Below, piece after piece: positions 22,927-31,684 of a stretch of 64,000 nucleotides of DNA; within the stretch, counting starts at the first letter, position 1, and each line of letters starts with the position of its first letter. The notes beneath the pieces are model-generated. The model was not told the origin of the DNA. It did not search any database and was given only the letters and a program-made list of their open reading frames with translations. The stretch comes from DASUPK01 sp963724665. Its GTDB lineage: Bacteria; Actinomycetota; Thermoleophilia; Solirubrobacterales; 70-9. The stretch covers positions 744,001 through 808,000 of the forward strand of contig CAVRVH010000007.1 of assembly GCA_963724665.1 (NCBI GenBank), given 5' to 3'. A program made the position numbers and the translations under genes.

Positions 22927-23733
22927 CTATCTGGCGAGCGCGGCGCGAGTTTCGCTCAGGAAGGCAGTGACGGCGGCGACCGCCGCATCGCGATCGGCCG
23001 CGTCGGCGACCTCACGCACCAGGCGGGTTCCGATGATCACACCGTCGGCCAGCTTCCCGACCGTCGCGGCCTGTTCGGGCGTGGAGATCCCGAATCCGAC
23101 CGCGACCGGCACGCTCGCCTCCTCCTTCGCCGCGGAGATCAGATCGGTCAGCTCCGCCGGCAGCTCGGCGCGCTCACCCGTCACCCCCACGGTGGAGACG
23201 AGGTAGACGAAACCATGCGCGCCGGCGCAGATCCGCGCACGCCGCTCGTCGGGCGTCGTCGGCGCCACCAGGGGGACCAGAGCCAGTTCATGGGCGCCGA
23301 GCGCATCGGCAACTGAGCCCTGCTCTTCCAGCGGCAGGTCGGGGACGATCACCCCTGCCGCGCCAGCCTCCGCGACGAGCCCGGCGAACTCCTCCACTCC
23401 CCTCGCCAGGATCATGTTCGAGTAACACATGAGCGCAACCGGGAGCCGGTCGGCGACTGTGGTGCAGGTCTCCAGGACGGACTCGAGCGTCGCTCCGGTG
23501 GCGAGCGCCGCCGTGTCGGCCGCATGGATCGTGGGTCCGTCGGCGAGCGGGTCTGAGAAGGGAACGCCGAGCTCGATCAGATCGGCACCCGCCTCCGCAT
23601 AGGAACCGGCGACCGCGGTGGCGGTCTCCTGGTCGGGGAAGCCGCCCATCAGGTACGGCATCAGCGCCGCACGCCCCTCCTGCCGTGCGGCCGCGAATGC
23701 GCTCTCGATCGAGGTGGTCGTGGCCTCAGCCAT
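22927..23733 (-). CDS. trpA: Tryptophan synthase alpha subunit
   Basis: TrpA cleaves indole-3-glycerol phosphate to indole, which is channelled to TrpB. The 268-residue TIM barrel contains LMPYLMGGFPD, then LIELGVPFSDPLADGPTIHA with the catalytic Glu and Asp (E and D of ELGVPFSD), GVIVPDLPLEE and YLVSTVGVTGER. The length is normal. Its start overlaps the trpB end by 8 nt. Confidence 0.97.
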   Translation of the reverse strand: MAEATTTSIESAFAAARQEGRAALMPYLMGGFPDQETATAVAGSYAEAGADLIELGVPFSDPLADGPTIHAADTAALATGATLESVLETCTTVADRLPVALMCYSNMILARGVEEFAGLVAEAGAAGVIVPDLPLEEQGSVADALGAHELALVPLVAPTTPDERRARICAGAHGFVYLVSTVGVTGERAELPAELTDLISAAKEEASVPVAVGFGISTPEQAATVGKLADGVIIGTRLVREVADAADRDAAVAAVTAFLSETRAALAR

Positions 23734-24901
23734 CCAGCTCGGCGAGCTTCGCCGTCACCTCGTCCATGTCCTTGTCGCCACGCCCGCTCAGGGTGAGGAC
23801 GTCGAAGCCGTCTCCTCCGCCGTTCTCGAGCAGCCAGGCGATCGCATGCGAAGGCTCGAGCGCGGGGATGATCCCCTCGAGCCGGCCAAGCTCGCGGAAG
23901 GCGCGCAGCGCCTCCTCGTCGGTGGCCGCCTCGTAAGTCGCGCGGCCTGAATCGCGCAGGTGCGCGTGCTCGGGGCCAACGCCCGGGTAGTCGAGGCCGG
24001 CGGAGACGGAGTGGGCTTCGAGGATCTGCCCCTCCGCGTCGGCGAGCACCGAAGAGAGGGCGCCGTGCAGCACGCCCGTCGTGCCCGACACCAGCGAGGC
24101 ACCGTGATGTCCGCTGTCGAGCCCCTCGCCCGCAGCCTCGACCCCGATCAACTCGACCGGGTCGTCGAGAAAGGCGTGGAAACTGCCGATCGCGTTGGAG
24201 CCTCCGCCCACGCAGGCGATCACCCGGGCCGGCAGGGACCCCTCGGCGTCGAGTGCCTGGGAGCGGGCCTCGTCGCCGATCACGCGCTGCAGGTCGCGGA
24301 CCAGAGCCGGGTAGGGAGCGGGCCCGACCACAGAGCCGATCACATAGTGAGTGTTCTCGACCGAGGCGACCCAGTCCCGGATCGCGGCGCTGACCGCCTC
24401 CTTCAGCGTTCGGGCGCCGGCCTCGACGGGGATCACCTCAGCGCCGAGCAGTCTCATCCGCTCGACGTTCGGCGCCTGGCGGCGGATGTCCTCGCTGCCC
24501 ATGTAGACCGCGCACTCGAGCCCGAACAGGGCGCAGGCCGTGGCGGTCGCCACTCCGTGCTGCCCCGCCCCGGTCTCGGCGATCACGCGGTCCTTGCCCA
24601 TGCGCCTTGCCAGCAGGGCCTGGCCGACGGCGTTGTTGATCTTGTGGGCGCCCGTGTGGGCCAGGTCCTCGCGCTTCAGATAGACGCGGCGACCAACACG
24701 CTCTGAGAGCCGCTCCGCCAGATAGAGCGGGGTCGGCCGGCCCACGAAGTCTCGGAGCAGCACGGACAGCTCGGACTGAAAGCCCTCGTCCTCGCGCGCC
24801 TCGGCCCAAGCGGCACTGAGCTCGTCGAGGGCGGCGATCAGGGTCTCGGGAACGAATCGGCCGCCGTAGGGGCCGAAGCGCTCCTCGACTGCCGGGTTCA
24901 C
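23726..24901 (-). CDS. trpB: Tryptophan synthase beta subunit
   Basis: TrpB condenses indole with serine using pyridoxal phosphate. The 391-residue protein shows FGPYGGRFVPETL at the start, KREDLAHTGAHKINNAVGQ containing the PLP-binding Lys, the phosphate-binding CVGGGSNAIG and LTLSGRGDKD near the end. The protein has the form of standard TrpB1. Its start overlaps the trpF stop by 4 nt (ATGA), so F, B and A are coupled. Confidence 0.97.
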   Translation of the reverse strand: MNPAVEERFGPYGGRFVPETLIAALDELSAAWAEAREDEGFQSELSVLLRDFVGRPTPLYLAERLSERVGRRVYLKREDLAHTGAHKINNAVGQALLARRMGKDRVIAETGAGQHGVATATACALFGLECAVYMGSEDIRRQAPNVERMRLLGAEVIPVEAGARTLKEAVSAAIRDWVASVENTHYVIGSVVGPAPYPALVRDLQRVIGDEARSQALDAEGSLPARVIACVGGGSNAIGSFHAFLDDPVELIGVEAAGEGLDSGHHGASLVSGTTGVLHGALSSVLADAEGQILEAHSVSAGLDYPGVGPEHAHLRDSGRATYEAATDEEALRAFRELGRLEGIIPALEPSHAIAWLLENGGGDGFDVLTLSGRGDKDMDEVTAKLAELDG

Positions 24902-25545
24902 GGCGCCGTCACCTGCGAGGGCAATTCGACGCCGGCGGCGGCGAGGAAGGCCTCGACCTTGGCGTGGTCCTTACGGCCGGGCCCCGCCTCGACCCCGGTG
25001 ACGACGTCGACGGCGTACGGCTTGATCAGCTCGACGGCGCCGGCCACGTTCTCCGCGGTCAGGCCCCCGGCCAGGATCATCGGCACCTTCGAGCGCCGCT
25101 TTGTCACCAGGCCCCAGTCGAAGCTCTTGCCGGTGCCGCCGTGGACCCCGTGCCAGTAGGCGTCGAAGAGATGGAAGTCGGTTCGGAACGTCTCGGCCGC
25201 CTGGACATCGGCGGCGCTGCTGATGCGCATCGCCTTGATCACCTTGGCGCCCGTGCGGCGCCGCGCCTCGACGCAGAACGAGGGTCCCTCCTCGCCGTGG
25301 AACTGGAGGAGAGTGAGGTTCTCCCGCTCGGCTGCGTCGATCACCTCATCGAGCGTCGAGTTGACGAACACTCCGGCGATCTCGCAGCGCCGCTTCAGGG
25401 CCGCGCCGATCTCCTCTGCGACGTCGGGCTGCACGAACCGCGGGCTGTCCGAATGGTGGATCAGGCCGATCGCCCAGGCGCCATGGCTCGCCGCGTGCTC
25501 CGCGTCGGCGAGGTTCGTCATGCCGCAGACCTTGACCTTCGTCAT
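24898..25545 (-). CDS. trpF: Phosphoribosylanthranilate isomerase
   Basis: TrpF performs the Amadori rearrangement of phosphoribosylanthranilate. The 215-residue barrel starts MTKVKVCGMTNLADAEHA with the catalytic Cys in VCGMT. It has LLQFHGEEGPSF, a HLFDAY strand with the catalytic Asp and the phosphate-binding GGLTAENV and GVEAGPGRKD motifs. Actinomycetes often replace trpF with priA; here a dedicated trpF is present. A TACTCT box at 25552-25557 lies 6 nt before the ATG, giving the trpFBA unit its own promoter. Confidence 0.95.
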   Translation of the reverse strand: MTKVKVCGMTNLADAEHAASHGAWAIGLIHHSDSPRFVQPDVAEEIGAALKRRCEIAGVFVNSTLDEVIDAAERENLTLLQFHGEEGPSFCVEARRRTGAKVIKAMRISSAADVQAAETFRTDFHLFDAYWHGVHGGTGKSFDWGLVTKRRSKVPMILAGGLTAENVAGAVELIKPYAVDVVTGVEAGPGRKDHAKVEAFLAAAGVELPSQVTAP

Positions 25546-25551
25546 GCGACA

Positions 25552-25557
25552 AGAGTA
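25552..25557 (-). promoter_or_regulatory. -10 box of the trpF-trpB-trpA unit
   Basis: TACTCT on the minus strand ends 6 nt before the trpF ATG. With no leader, transcription attenuation by a leader peptide or riboswitch upstream of trpF is not possible. Confidence 0.45.
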
Positions 25558-25600
25558 GGCGGATTCACGTTTTGTCCCTGCGAGCAGGCATTCTGAGAAG

Positions 25601-25606
25601 TAGGCT
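25601..25606 (+). promoter_or_regulatory. -10 box of the cfa gene
   Basis: TAGGCT ends 8 nt before the ATG at 25615; it is divergent from the trpF promoter within 70 bp. Confidence 0.4.
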
Positions 25607-25614
25607 GCCTGTCA

Positions 25615-26859
25615 ATGACCGCGATCGAGTCAGCATCCAGGCGACTGGCTCTCGGCGCCTTCTCCCGGGTGCGCGGTGGCAGCCTGGAGCTGATCGAGCC
25701 GGACGGCCGGAAGTTCACCTTCGGTGAAGCGGCGGCCGACCTCGCGGCGACCATCAGGGTCAACTCCGGTCGCTTCTACAAGAATCTCCTGAGCGGCAGC
25801 GTCGGCCTCGGGGAGGCCTACCGAGACCGTCTCTGGGACTGCGACGACCTGGTCGCGCTGCTCCGGATCGCCTGCCGCAACCTCGGATCGCTCGACGCCT
25901 GGCGGCGTCGGATCCATCCCCTGCTCGCCCCCCTCGAGAAGACGGTCTGGCGGGTCCCCCGCAACAGCAAGCGCGCCTCCCGCCGCCACATCTCCGCTCA
26001 CTACGACCTCGGTAACGATCTCTTCGCGCTCTACCTCGACGAGTCGATGATGTATTCGTCTGCGGTCTTCCCCAACCCCGACGCGACGCTCGCCGAAGCG
26101 CAGCAGAACCGCCTCGAGCGGATCTGCCAGGCGCTGGAGCTCGGGCCCGAGGACCATCTGCTCGAGATCGGCACCGGCTGGGGCGGAATGGCCACCCACG
26201 CCGCGGCCAACTACGGCTGCCGGGTGACGACCACGACGATCTCCCAGGAGCAGCGCGAGGGTGCCCTGCGGCGGATCCGCGACGCAGGAGTCGAGGATCG
26301 CGTCACCGTCCTGCTGGAGGACTACCGCGACCTCCGTGGCCGCTATACGAAGCTCGTCTCGCTGGAGATGATCGAGGCGGTCGGCTGGCAGTACTTCGAT
26401 GTCTTCTTCCGCCGGTGCTCCGAGCTGCTCGAGCCGGACGGACTCTTCTTCCTGCAAGCGATCCTGATCGACGACCGCCTCTATGAGACGGAAAAGGCGG
26501 CGAAGAGCTTCGCCAACACACTGATCTTCCCCGGCGGCTGCCTGCCGTCCCTCGAGGTGATCCAGCGATCAACCGCTCGCGAGACCGACATGAGCGCGAT
26601 CTGGCTGGAGGAAATCGGCTCGCACTATGCGCGCACGCTCGAGCTCTGGCGCAAGCGCTTCATCGGCAACTCCGACCTGGCCGGAGAGCTGGGATACGAC
26701 GAGCCGTTCCGCCGGCTCTGGACGCTCTGGCTGGCGATGAGCGAGGCCGGGTTCCGCGAGCGCCGCCTGCGCGACGTGCAGGTGCTCTTCGCGAAGCCCC
26801 AGCACTCGACTAGGGTCACGGAAGACCTATGGCCGAAGGCGACGGCAAGACAGTTCTAG
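25615..26859 (+). CDS. cfa: Cyclopropane-fatty-acyl-phospholipid synthase family
   Basis: This 414-residue SAM-dependent enzyme modifies unsaturated acyl chains of membrane lipids. The N-terminal lipid-binding part contains SGSVGLGEAYRDRLWDCDDL. The catalytic domain has HYDLGNDLFALYLDESMMYS, the SAM motif LLEIGTGWGGMATHAA, VSLEMIEAVGWQYFDVFF and FPGGCLPSLE, all hallmark CFA segments. Whether it makes a cyclopropane ring or a methyl branch cannot be decided. It overlaps the following SDR gene by 31 nt, so the pair is one operon. Confidence 0.93.
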   Translation: MTAIESASRRLALGAFSRVRGGSLELIEPDGRKFTFGEAAADLAATIRVNSGRFYKNLLSGSVGLGEAYRDRLWDCDDLVALLRIACRNLGSLDAWRRRIHPLLAPLEKTVWRVPRNSKRASRRHISAHYDLGNDLFALYLDESMMYSSAVFPNPDATLAEAQQNRLERICQALELGPEDHLLEIGTGWGGMATHAAANYGCRVTTTTISQEQREGALRRIRDAGVEDRVTVLLEDYRDLRGRYTKLVSLEMIEAVGWQYFDVFFRRCSELLEPDGLFFLQAILIDDRLYETEKAAKSFANTLIFPGGCLPSLEVIQRSTARETDMSAIWLEEIGSHYARTLELWRKRFIGNSDLAGELGYDEPFRRLWTLWLAMSEAGFRERRLRDVQVLFAKPQHSTRVTEDLWPKATARQF

Positions 26860-27878
26860 TCACGGGTGGTTCGGGCTACCTGGCCACCTGGTGCATCGTC
26901 GACCTGCTCCAGCGCGGCTACCGAGTCCGGACCACGGTCCGGAACCCATCCCGCGAACGCGATGTCCACGCAGCGGTCGAGTCGCAGGTGGGCCCGGGGC
27001 CGCATCTCACGGTCCACCAGGCCGACCTCACGAGCGACGAGCACTGGGACAACGTGATCGAGGGCTGCGACTACGTGCTCCATGTCGCCTCTCCCTTCCC
27101 GCCGAAGCAGCCGAAGGACCCGGACGAGCTCATCGTCCCGGCCCGCGAGGGCACGCTCCGCGTGTTGGGCAAGGCACTCGACCACGGCGTCAAGCGCGTC
27201 GTCGTCACCTCCTCGATCGCAGTGGTCCGGCTCGCCAAGGGCGCCGAGAAGAAGACCCTGACGGAGGAGGACTGGACCGATCCCGACGAGGAGGGCCTCA
27301 CTCCCTATGTCCGTTCGAAAACCATCGCCGAGCGGGCCGCCTGGGACCTCGTCAAGGAGCGCGGCGCCGAGGACAGGCTGGCCGTGGTCAATCCTGGAGC
27401 AATCATCGGCCCGGTGCTGAACGACGACCTCTCGTACTCGATCGAGGCGATCGAGCGCCTGCTGAAGGGAATGCCCGGCGTGCCCAGGCTCGGCTTCAGC
27501 TTCGTCGATGTCCGCGACGTGGCCGACCTCGAGATCCGGGCCATGACGGCGCCGGAGGCCGGCGGCCAGCGCTTCATCGCTGTGACGAAGTTCCTCTGGT
27601 TCGAGGACACCGCCAGGATCCTGCGCGACCGGCTCGGCGAGAGTGCCTCGAAGGTCCCCAAGCGCAAGATCCCCGACTTCGTCGTTCGGGGGATGGCCCT
27701 CTTCGACCCTGGGATCCGCTCCGTGGTCGGCGGGCTCGGCAAGAGGCAGGAGCTCTCCTCGGAGAAGGCCCAGACCACCCTCGGCTGGTCGCCTCGCTCG
27801 ATCGAGGACACGATCGCCGAGACGGGCGAGACCCTGATCGAGCACGGCGTGATCGACGCGCCACGCGTCGCTGCGTAA
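26829..27878 (+). CDS. NAD(P)-dependent SDR, dihydroflavonol-4-reductase-like
   Basis: This 349-residue extended short-chain dehydrogenase starts with the nucleotide-binding segment VLVTGGSGYLATWCIVDLL. It shows CDYVLHVASPFP, the strand VVVTSSIAVV and the catalytic YxxxK pair in YVRSKTIAE. The overall form is that of the dihydroflavonol reductase/cinnamoyl-CoA reductase family. The substrate in bacteria is unknown; overlap with the lipid-modifying cfa gene hints at lipid or aldehyde metabolism. Its stop is 6 nt before the 98-bp repeat. Confidence 0.88.
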   Translation: MAEGDGKTVLVTGGSGYLATWCIVDLLQRGYRVRTTVRNPSRERDVHAAVESQVGPGPHLTVHQADLTSDEHWDNVIEGCDYVLHVASPFPPKQPKDPDELIVPAREGTLRVLGKALDHGVKRVVVTSSIAVVRLAKGAEKKTLTEEDWTDPDEEGLTPYVRSKTIAERAAWDLVKERGAEDRLAVVNPGAIIGPVLNDDLSYSIEAIERLLKGMPGVPRLGFSFVDVRDVADLEIRAMTAPEAGGQRFIAVTKFLWFEDTARILRDRLGESASKVPKRKIPDFVVRGMALFDPGIRSVVGGLGKRQELSSEKAQTTLGWSPRSIEDTIAETGETLIEHGVIDAPRVAA

Positions 27879-27884
27879 ATCGTC

Positions 27885-27982
27885 GGCTTCGCCATCAGAT
27901 CGCGGCCACAAGCGGCCGCCCATCACAAGTCGCTCCGGCCTTCGGCCTGCGCTCCTAAGGGAAGCGGCCTGGTGGCCGCTAG
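27885..27982. repeat. 98-bp hairpin-rich dispersed repeat, copy 2
   Basis: This copy is gap-free to copy 1 (9121-9218), with about 8 substitutions. It carries the same GCGGCC/GGCCGC and AGCGGCC/GGCCGCT stems. At the centre CCGG...TCGG replaces ACGG...CCGT, keeping the stem. The last bases overlap the htrA stop codon, so the element lies exactly between convergent SDR and htrA genes and may also terminate both. Confidence 0.85.
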
Positions 27983-29181
27983 GGCAGCGAGCTGGAGTTC
28001 GAGTCCTGGACGTGCGATGGGCGGTCACCGAGCTTGACCGTGACGTCCTTCTGCTGACCTCCGCTGAAGATCGTCAGCGTGATCTCATCGCCGGGCTTGT
28101 GGTCATTGACGTCAGAGACAACGTCATCCATGCCGCTGATCGGCTTCCCGTCGACCTTGGTGATGATGTCGCCGCCGACCGGGAAGGTCTGGCCCGCGAT
28201 CGTCGCCTGGCCGGTCGCGCCCTTGATGCCGGCATCGCTGGCGGGGCCACCACTGAGCACCCGCTCAATCAGGACGCCCTGCGTGACGGGGAGGTTGAGC
28301 GCGTGGGCGATCTCGGGCGTGATGTCGCCACCTGAGATCCCGAGGTAAGCCTGGTGAACCTGACCGCCGTTCTCGAGCTGCGAGACGACGTCGGCCGCTG
28401 TCTTGATCGGGACGGCGAAGCCGATGCCCACGTTACCGCCGCTCTGGCTCTCGATCTGGGAGTTGATGCCGATCACCTGGCCGTCGGCGTTGATCAGCGG
28501 CCCACCGGAGTTGCCGGGGTTGATCGCCGCGTCGGTCTGGATCACGTCGGAGATCGAGAAGCCGTTGGGAGCCTGGATCTGGCGCTGGAGCGCCGAGACG
28601 ATGCCGCTCGTCACGGTCCGGTCGAGAGCAAAGGGGTTGCCGATGGCGACCACGGGGTCGCCGACCTGCACCCTGGCTGAGTCGCCCAGTGGCAGCGGGC
28701 TGGCGCCTTCGGTGTTGTCGACCTTGAGAAGGGCGATGTCGCTTGAGGGGTCGGAGCCGACGACCTGGGCGTTCTGCTCGGAGCCACTCCCGAGCTGAAC
28801 GGTGACGCTCTTCGCGCCCTCGACGACGTGCGCATTGGTGAGGATGTGCCCGTCGTTGTCGATCAGGAAGCCCGAGCCCGTGGCCTCGCTGCTCTGCTGC
28901 TGTGGGAAGCCGAATGCGGACTGCGTCTTCTGCACGATCGTCGAGCGAATGAACGCGACCCCCTGGCCATCGCGCTGGTAGATGTCGTGAACCGTGAGCC
29001 CCTGGCTCGAGTTGCTCGCGGGCCTTGCCAGCGCCGCGGGCTCGATCACCGGTCCGGAGTTGCCGCTGTCGCTGTTCACGACGCCGGCCTGAATCAGGAT
29101 CAGGCCCACGACGAGAACGACCGCGCCGCCGGCGACGGCGGATCCGAAGCTCGTTGATAGGAACCTCTTCAGCGACTGCAT
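27979..29181 (-). CDS. HtrA/DegP-like membrane-anchored serine protease with PDZ domain
   Basis: This 400-residue envelope quality-control protease has one N-terminal membrane helix (about 13-33, VAGGAVVLVVGLILIQAG). The trypsin-like domain has the triad His in LTNAHVVEGA, Asp in SSDIALLKVD and Ser in NPGNSGGPLI. A C-terminal PDZ domain (about 290-390) includes GGDIITKVDGKPISGMDDV. The form matches actinobacterial HtrA/PepD proteins. It interrupts the two trp blocks. Its stop is provided in the right end of the 98-bp repeat. Confidence 0.95.
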   Translation of the reverse strand: MQSLKRFLSTSFGSAVAGGAVVLVVGLILIQAGVVNSDSGNSGPVIEPAALARPASNSSQGLTVHDIYQRDGQGVAFIRSTIVQKTQSAFGFPQQQSSEATGSGFLIDNDGHILTNAHVVEGAKSVTVQLGSGSEQNAQVVGSDPSSDIALLKVDNTEGASPLPLGDSARVQVGDPVVAIGNPFALDRTVTSGIVSALQRQIQAPNGFSISDVIQTDAAINPGNSGGPLINADGQVIGINSQIESQSGGNVGIGFAVPIKTAADVVSQLENGGQVHQAYLGISGGDITPEIAHALNLPVTQGVLIERVLSGGPASDAGIKGATGQATIAGQTFPVGGDIITKVDGKPISGMDDVVSDVNDHKPGDEITLTIFSGGQQKDVTVKLGDRPSHVQDSNSSSLP

Positions 29182-29245
29182 GCGGGCCAGTGTGGGGCCC
29201 GCCGCTTAACCCCTACTAAGCAGGGTCTTCGGGTTCTCTAATGAG

Positions 29246-30052
29246 TCAGGGGAGCAGGTGCTCGCGGGTCGAGTCCTCGTCCGCGATCAGCTCTCTGAGC
29301 TTTGCGCCGGGATCATCCGCCCTCAACAACGCCTCGCCGACCAGGACGGCGTCGACCCCGACCCGCTCCAGTTCGTCGAGCGTGGCGCGTTCGGCTATGC
29401 CGCTCTCGGAGACGACCGTCTTCCCGGCGGGGACGTCGGGCATCAGCTCGAAGGTCGTCTGGACGTCGACGCTGAAGTCGTCCAGGTTGCGATTGTTGAT
29501 GCCGATCACGTCGGCGTCGACCGTCAGGGCGGTCTCGAGCTCCGATTCATTGTGGACTTCCACGACGACGTCGAGGTCGAGAGCACGCGCCTCCTCGTAG
29601 AGGCGGGCGAGGAGATCTCGGTCGATGGCGGCGACGATCAGCAGCACGGCATCCGCGCCGGCCACCGCGGCCTCATAGAGCTGGTAGGTGTCGACGATGA
29701 AGTCCTTCTGCAGGATGGGGAGCTCGCAGGCCGCGCGCGCCTCCCGCAGATCATCGAGGGAGCCGCCGAAGTGAGACTCGTCCGTCAGCACAGACAGGGC
29801 TGTGGCCCCCGCCTCGTCGTAGGCCCTGGCGATCTCGGCCGGCGTGGCGCCGGCCCGAATCTCGCCGGCGCTCGGAGAGCGGCGCTTGAACTCGGCGATC
29901 ACGGAGAGACCGGGCCGCACCAGAGCCTCGCCGAAGGGGCGCTGCTCAGGCCTCTCGGCCAGCCGCTGCTCGAGATCCCCGAGCGGAACCTCCGCGCTTC
30001 GTCGCGCCACGCCTGCCCGCGCGGACCCAACCAGGTCTTCGATCATGCCCAT
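29246..30052 (-). CDS. trpC: Indole-3-glycerol-phosphate synthase
   Basis: TrpC closes the indole ring from carboxyphenylamino-deoxyribulose phosphate. The 268-residue barrel contains LSVIAEFKRRSPSAGEIRAG with the catalytic Lys, ALSVLTDESHFGGSL, LQKDFIVDTYQL with the second Lys and INNRNLDDFSVD, plus the terminal SESGI motif. ATG at 30052 or, two codons later, 30046 may start it. It is the last gene of the hisIE-trpEGDC operon, with a short gap after trpD. Confidence 0.96.
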   Translation of the reverse strand: MGMIEDLVGSARAGVARRSAEVPLGDLEQRLAERPEQRPFGEALVRPGLSVIAEFKRRSPSAGEIRAGATPAEIARAYDEAGATALSVLTDESHFGGSLDDLREARAACELPILQKDFIVDTYQLYEAAVAGADAVLLIVAAIDRDLLARLYEEARALDLDVVVEVHNESELETALTVDADVIGINNRNLDDFSVDVQTTFELMPDVPAGKTVVSESGIAERATLDELERVGVDAVLVGEALLRADDPGAKLRELIADEDSTREHLLP

Positions 30053-30067
30053 CTCGTCCGCTGGACC

Positions 30068-31102
30068 TTAGCTCGCGCCGGAGAGCTCGCGGGTCCGGGC
30101 GACCAGACGCTCGAGAACGTCGAAGGCCGCGCCGTCGTCCACAGCCCGGCGTGCCTGCTTCACGCCGTCTCCCAAGTTCACGGCGCCACCGCCGACGAAG
30201 ATCGCGGCGCCGGCATTGAGGAGCGCCACCTCCCGCTCCGGCCCACCCTCACCCTTCAGGATCCGCCCAGTGACCGAGGCGTTGTGCTTCGGATCGCCAC
30301 CTGCGATCGCCTCAAGCGGGGCCGCCTCGAGGCCGAGGTCCTCGGCCTCGACGAACCACTCGTCCGTTCGCCCATCCGCAACCTCGACCACGCGGGTCCT
30401 GTCAGCGATGCTGAGCTCATCGAGGCCGTCATCGGCCGAGACCACCATGGCGTGGTCGCAGCCAAGGCTGAGGAGCGCCTCCGCGATCGTCTCCTGGAAG
30501 GACCGGTCGGAGACGCCGAGGAGCTGGCGCCGCGCCCCCGCCGGATTGGTCAAGGGGCCGAGCAGGTTGAAGATGGTCCGGACCGCAAGCTCCTTGCGCA
30601 CCGGCACCACCGCGGCCGTCGCCTGGTGGTGCTTGGGGGCGAACATGAATCCGAAGCCGATCTCGTCGATGCAGATGGCGACCTGCTCGGGCGTCAGCTC
30701 GATCTGAACGCCGAGAGCCTCGAGCAGATCGGCCGACCCGCACCTCGACGTCGCCGAGCGGTTGCCGTGCTTGGCGACCGCGCAGCCGGCGCCAGCCGCG
30801 ATCAGAGCCGCCGTGGTGGAGATATTGAAGGTGGTCGGGCCGCCACCGGTGCCGGCGGTGTCGACCACGTCGTCCCTGTTCACGTTGACCTGGGCAGACA
30901 GGTTCCGCATCGTCCGGGCGAGGCCGACCAGCTCGGCGACGGTCTCCCCCTTCGCGCGCAGCGCAATCAGGAAAGCGCCGATCTGGACCTGGTCCGCCCG
31001 CCCTTCCATGATCTCCGCGAGCGCGGCGGAGGTGTGATCCGCGGTCAGGTGCGTGCCGTCGCAGATCTCGTCGATCGCGCGTGTGAGGATGTCGTTGGGC
31101 AT
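30068..31102 (-). CDS. trpD: Anthranilate phosphoribosyltransferase
   Basis: TrpD transfers phosphoribose from PRPP to anthranilate. The 344-residue protein has the glycine-rich PRPP site VVDTAGTGGGPTTFNIST, the KHGNRSATS motif and GFMFAPKHHQA, followed by VRKELAVRTIFNLLGPLTNP. All are conserved in TrpD. It lies 18 nt downstream of trpG and upstream of trpC in the same operon. Confidence 0.97.
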   Translation of the reverse strand: MPNDILTRAIDEICDGTHLTADHTSAALAEIMEGRADQVQIGAFLIALRAKGETVAELVGLARTMRNLSAQVNVNRDDVVDTAGTGGGPTTFNISTTAALIAAGAGCAVAKHGNRSATSRCGSADLLEALGVQIELTPEQVAICIDEIGFGFMFAPKHHQATAAVVPVRKELAVRTIFNLLGPLTNPAGARRQLLGVSDRSFQETIAEALLSLGCDHAMVVSADDGLDELSIADRTRVVEVADGRTDEWFVEAEDLGLEAAPLEAIAGGDPKHNASVTGRILKGEGGPEREVALLNAGAAIFVGGGAVNLGDGVKQARRAVDDGAAFDVLERLVARTRELSGAS

Positions 31103-31120
31103 CGAGGCGGGGCGCTCGAA

Positions 31121-31684
31121 CTAGGCGCCGAGGAAGTTAGCCAGCAGCTTCTTGCCCTGCGGGGTGAGGACCGACTCGGGATGGAACTGAACGCCCTCGG
31201 CAGGGAACTCGCGATGGCGCACCCCCATGACCACGTCGCCGTAGGTGGAGGTGAGCTCCAGGTCAGAGGGCAGGTCGGGATCCGCGATCAGCGAGTGATA
31301 TCGGCCGGCGACCAGTGGGTTGGAGAGCCCCTCGTAGATCGAGCGGCCGTCGTGCTTCACCTCTGCGTCCTTGCCGTGGATGGGATCGCCGCGAACCACC
31401 TTCCCGCCGAACGCCTCCACCATCGACTGGTGCCCGAGACAGACACCGAGCACCGGCGTACCGGCTTCGGCGAACGTGCGGATGGCATCCACCGAGATGC
31501 CCGCCTCCTTGGGCGTGCAGGGGCCCGGCGAGACCACCAGGCGGTCGGGCTTCAACCGGACCAGATCGTCCACCGTCGCCTTGTCGTTGCGCACGACGCC
31601 GACCTCCGCCCCCAGCTCCCCCAGGTACTGAACGAGGTTGTAGGTGAAGGAGTCGTAGTTGTCGATGACGAGGACGCTGGGCAT
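31121..31684 (-). CDS. trpG: Anthranilate synthase glutamine amidotransferase component
   Basis: TrpG supplies ammonia from glutamine to TrpE; the same subunit often also serves aminodeoxychorismate synthase. The 187-residue class I amidotransferase has the segment VLVIDNYDSFTYNLVQYLGE, the oxyanion motif SPGPCTP, the nucleophile elbow GVCLGHQSM with the catalytic Cys, and the final His/Glu in VQFHPESVLT. ATG at 31684 overlaps the trpE stop in an ATGA. Confidence 0.96.
   Translation of the reverse strand: MPSVLVIDNYDSFTYNLVQYLGELGAEVGVVRNDKATVDDLVRLKPDRLVVSPGPCTPKEAGISVDAIRTFAEAGTPVLGVCLGHQSMVEAFGGKVVRGDPIHGKDAEVKHDGRSIYEGLSNPLVAGRYHSLIADPDLPSDLELTSTYGDVVMGVRHREFPAEGVQFHPESVLTPQGKKLLANFLGA

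Noticed and set aside
25546..25614. Possible T-box or leader peptide before trpF
   Set aside because: The -10 box lies 6 nt before the trpF ATG, leaving no leader.
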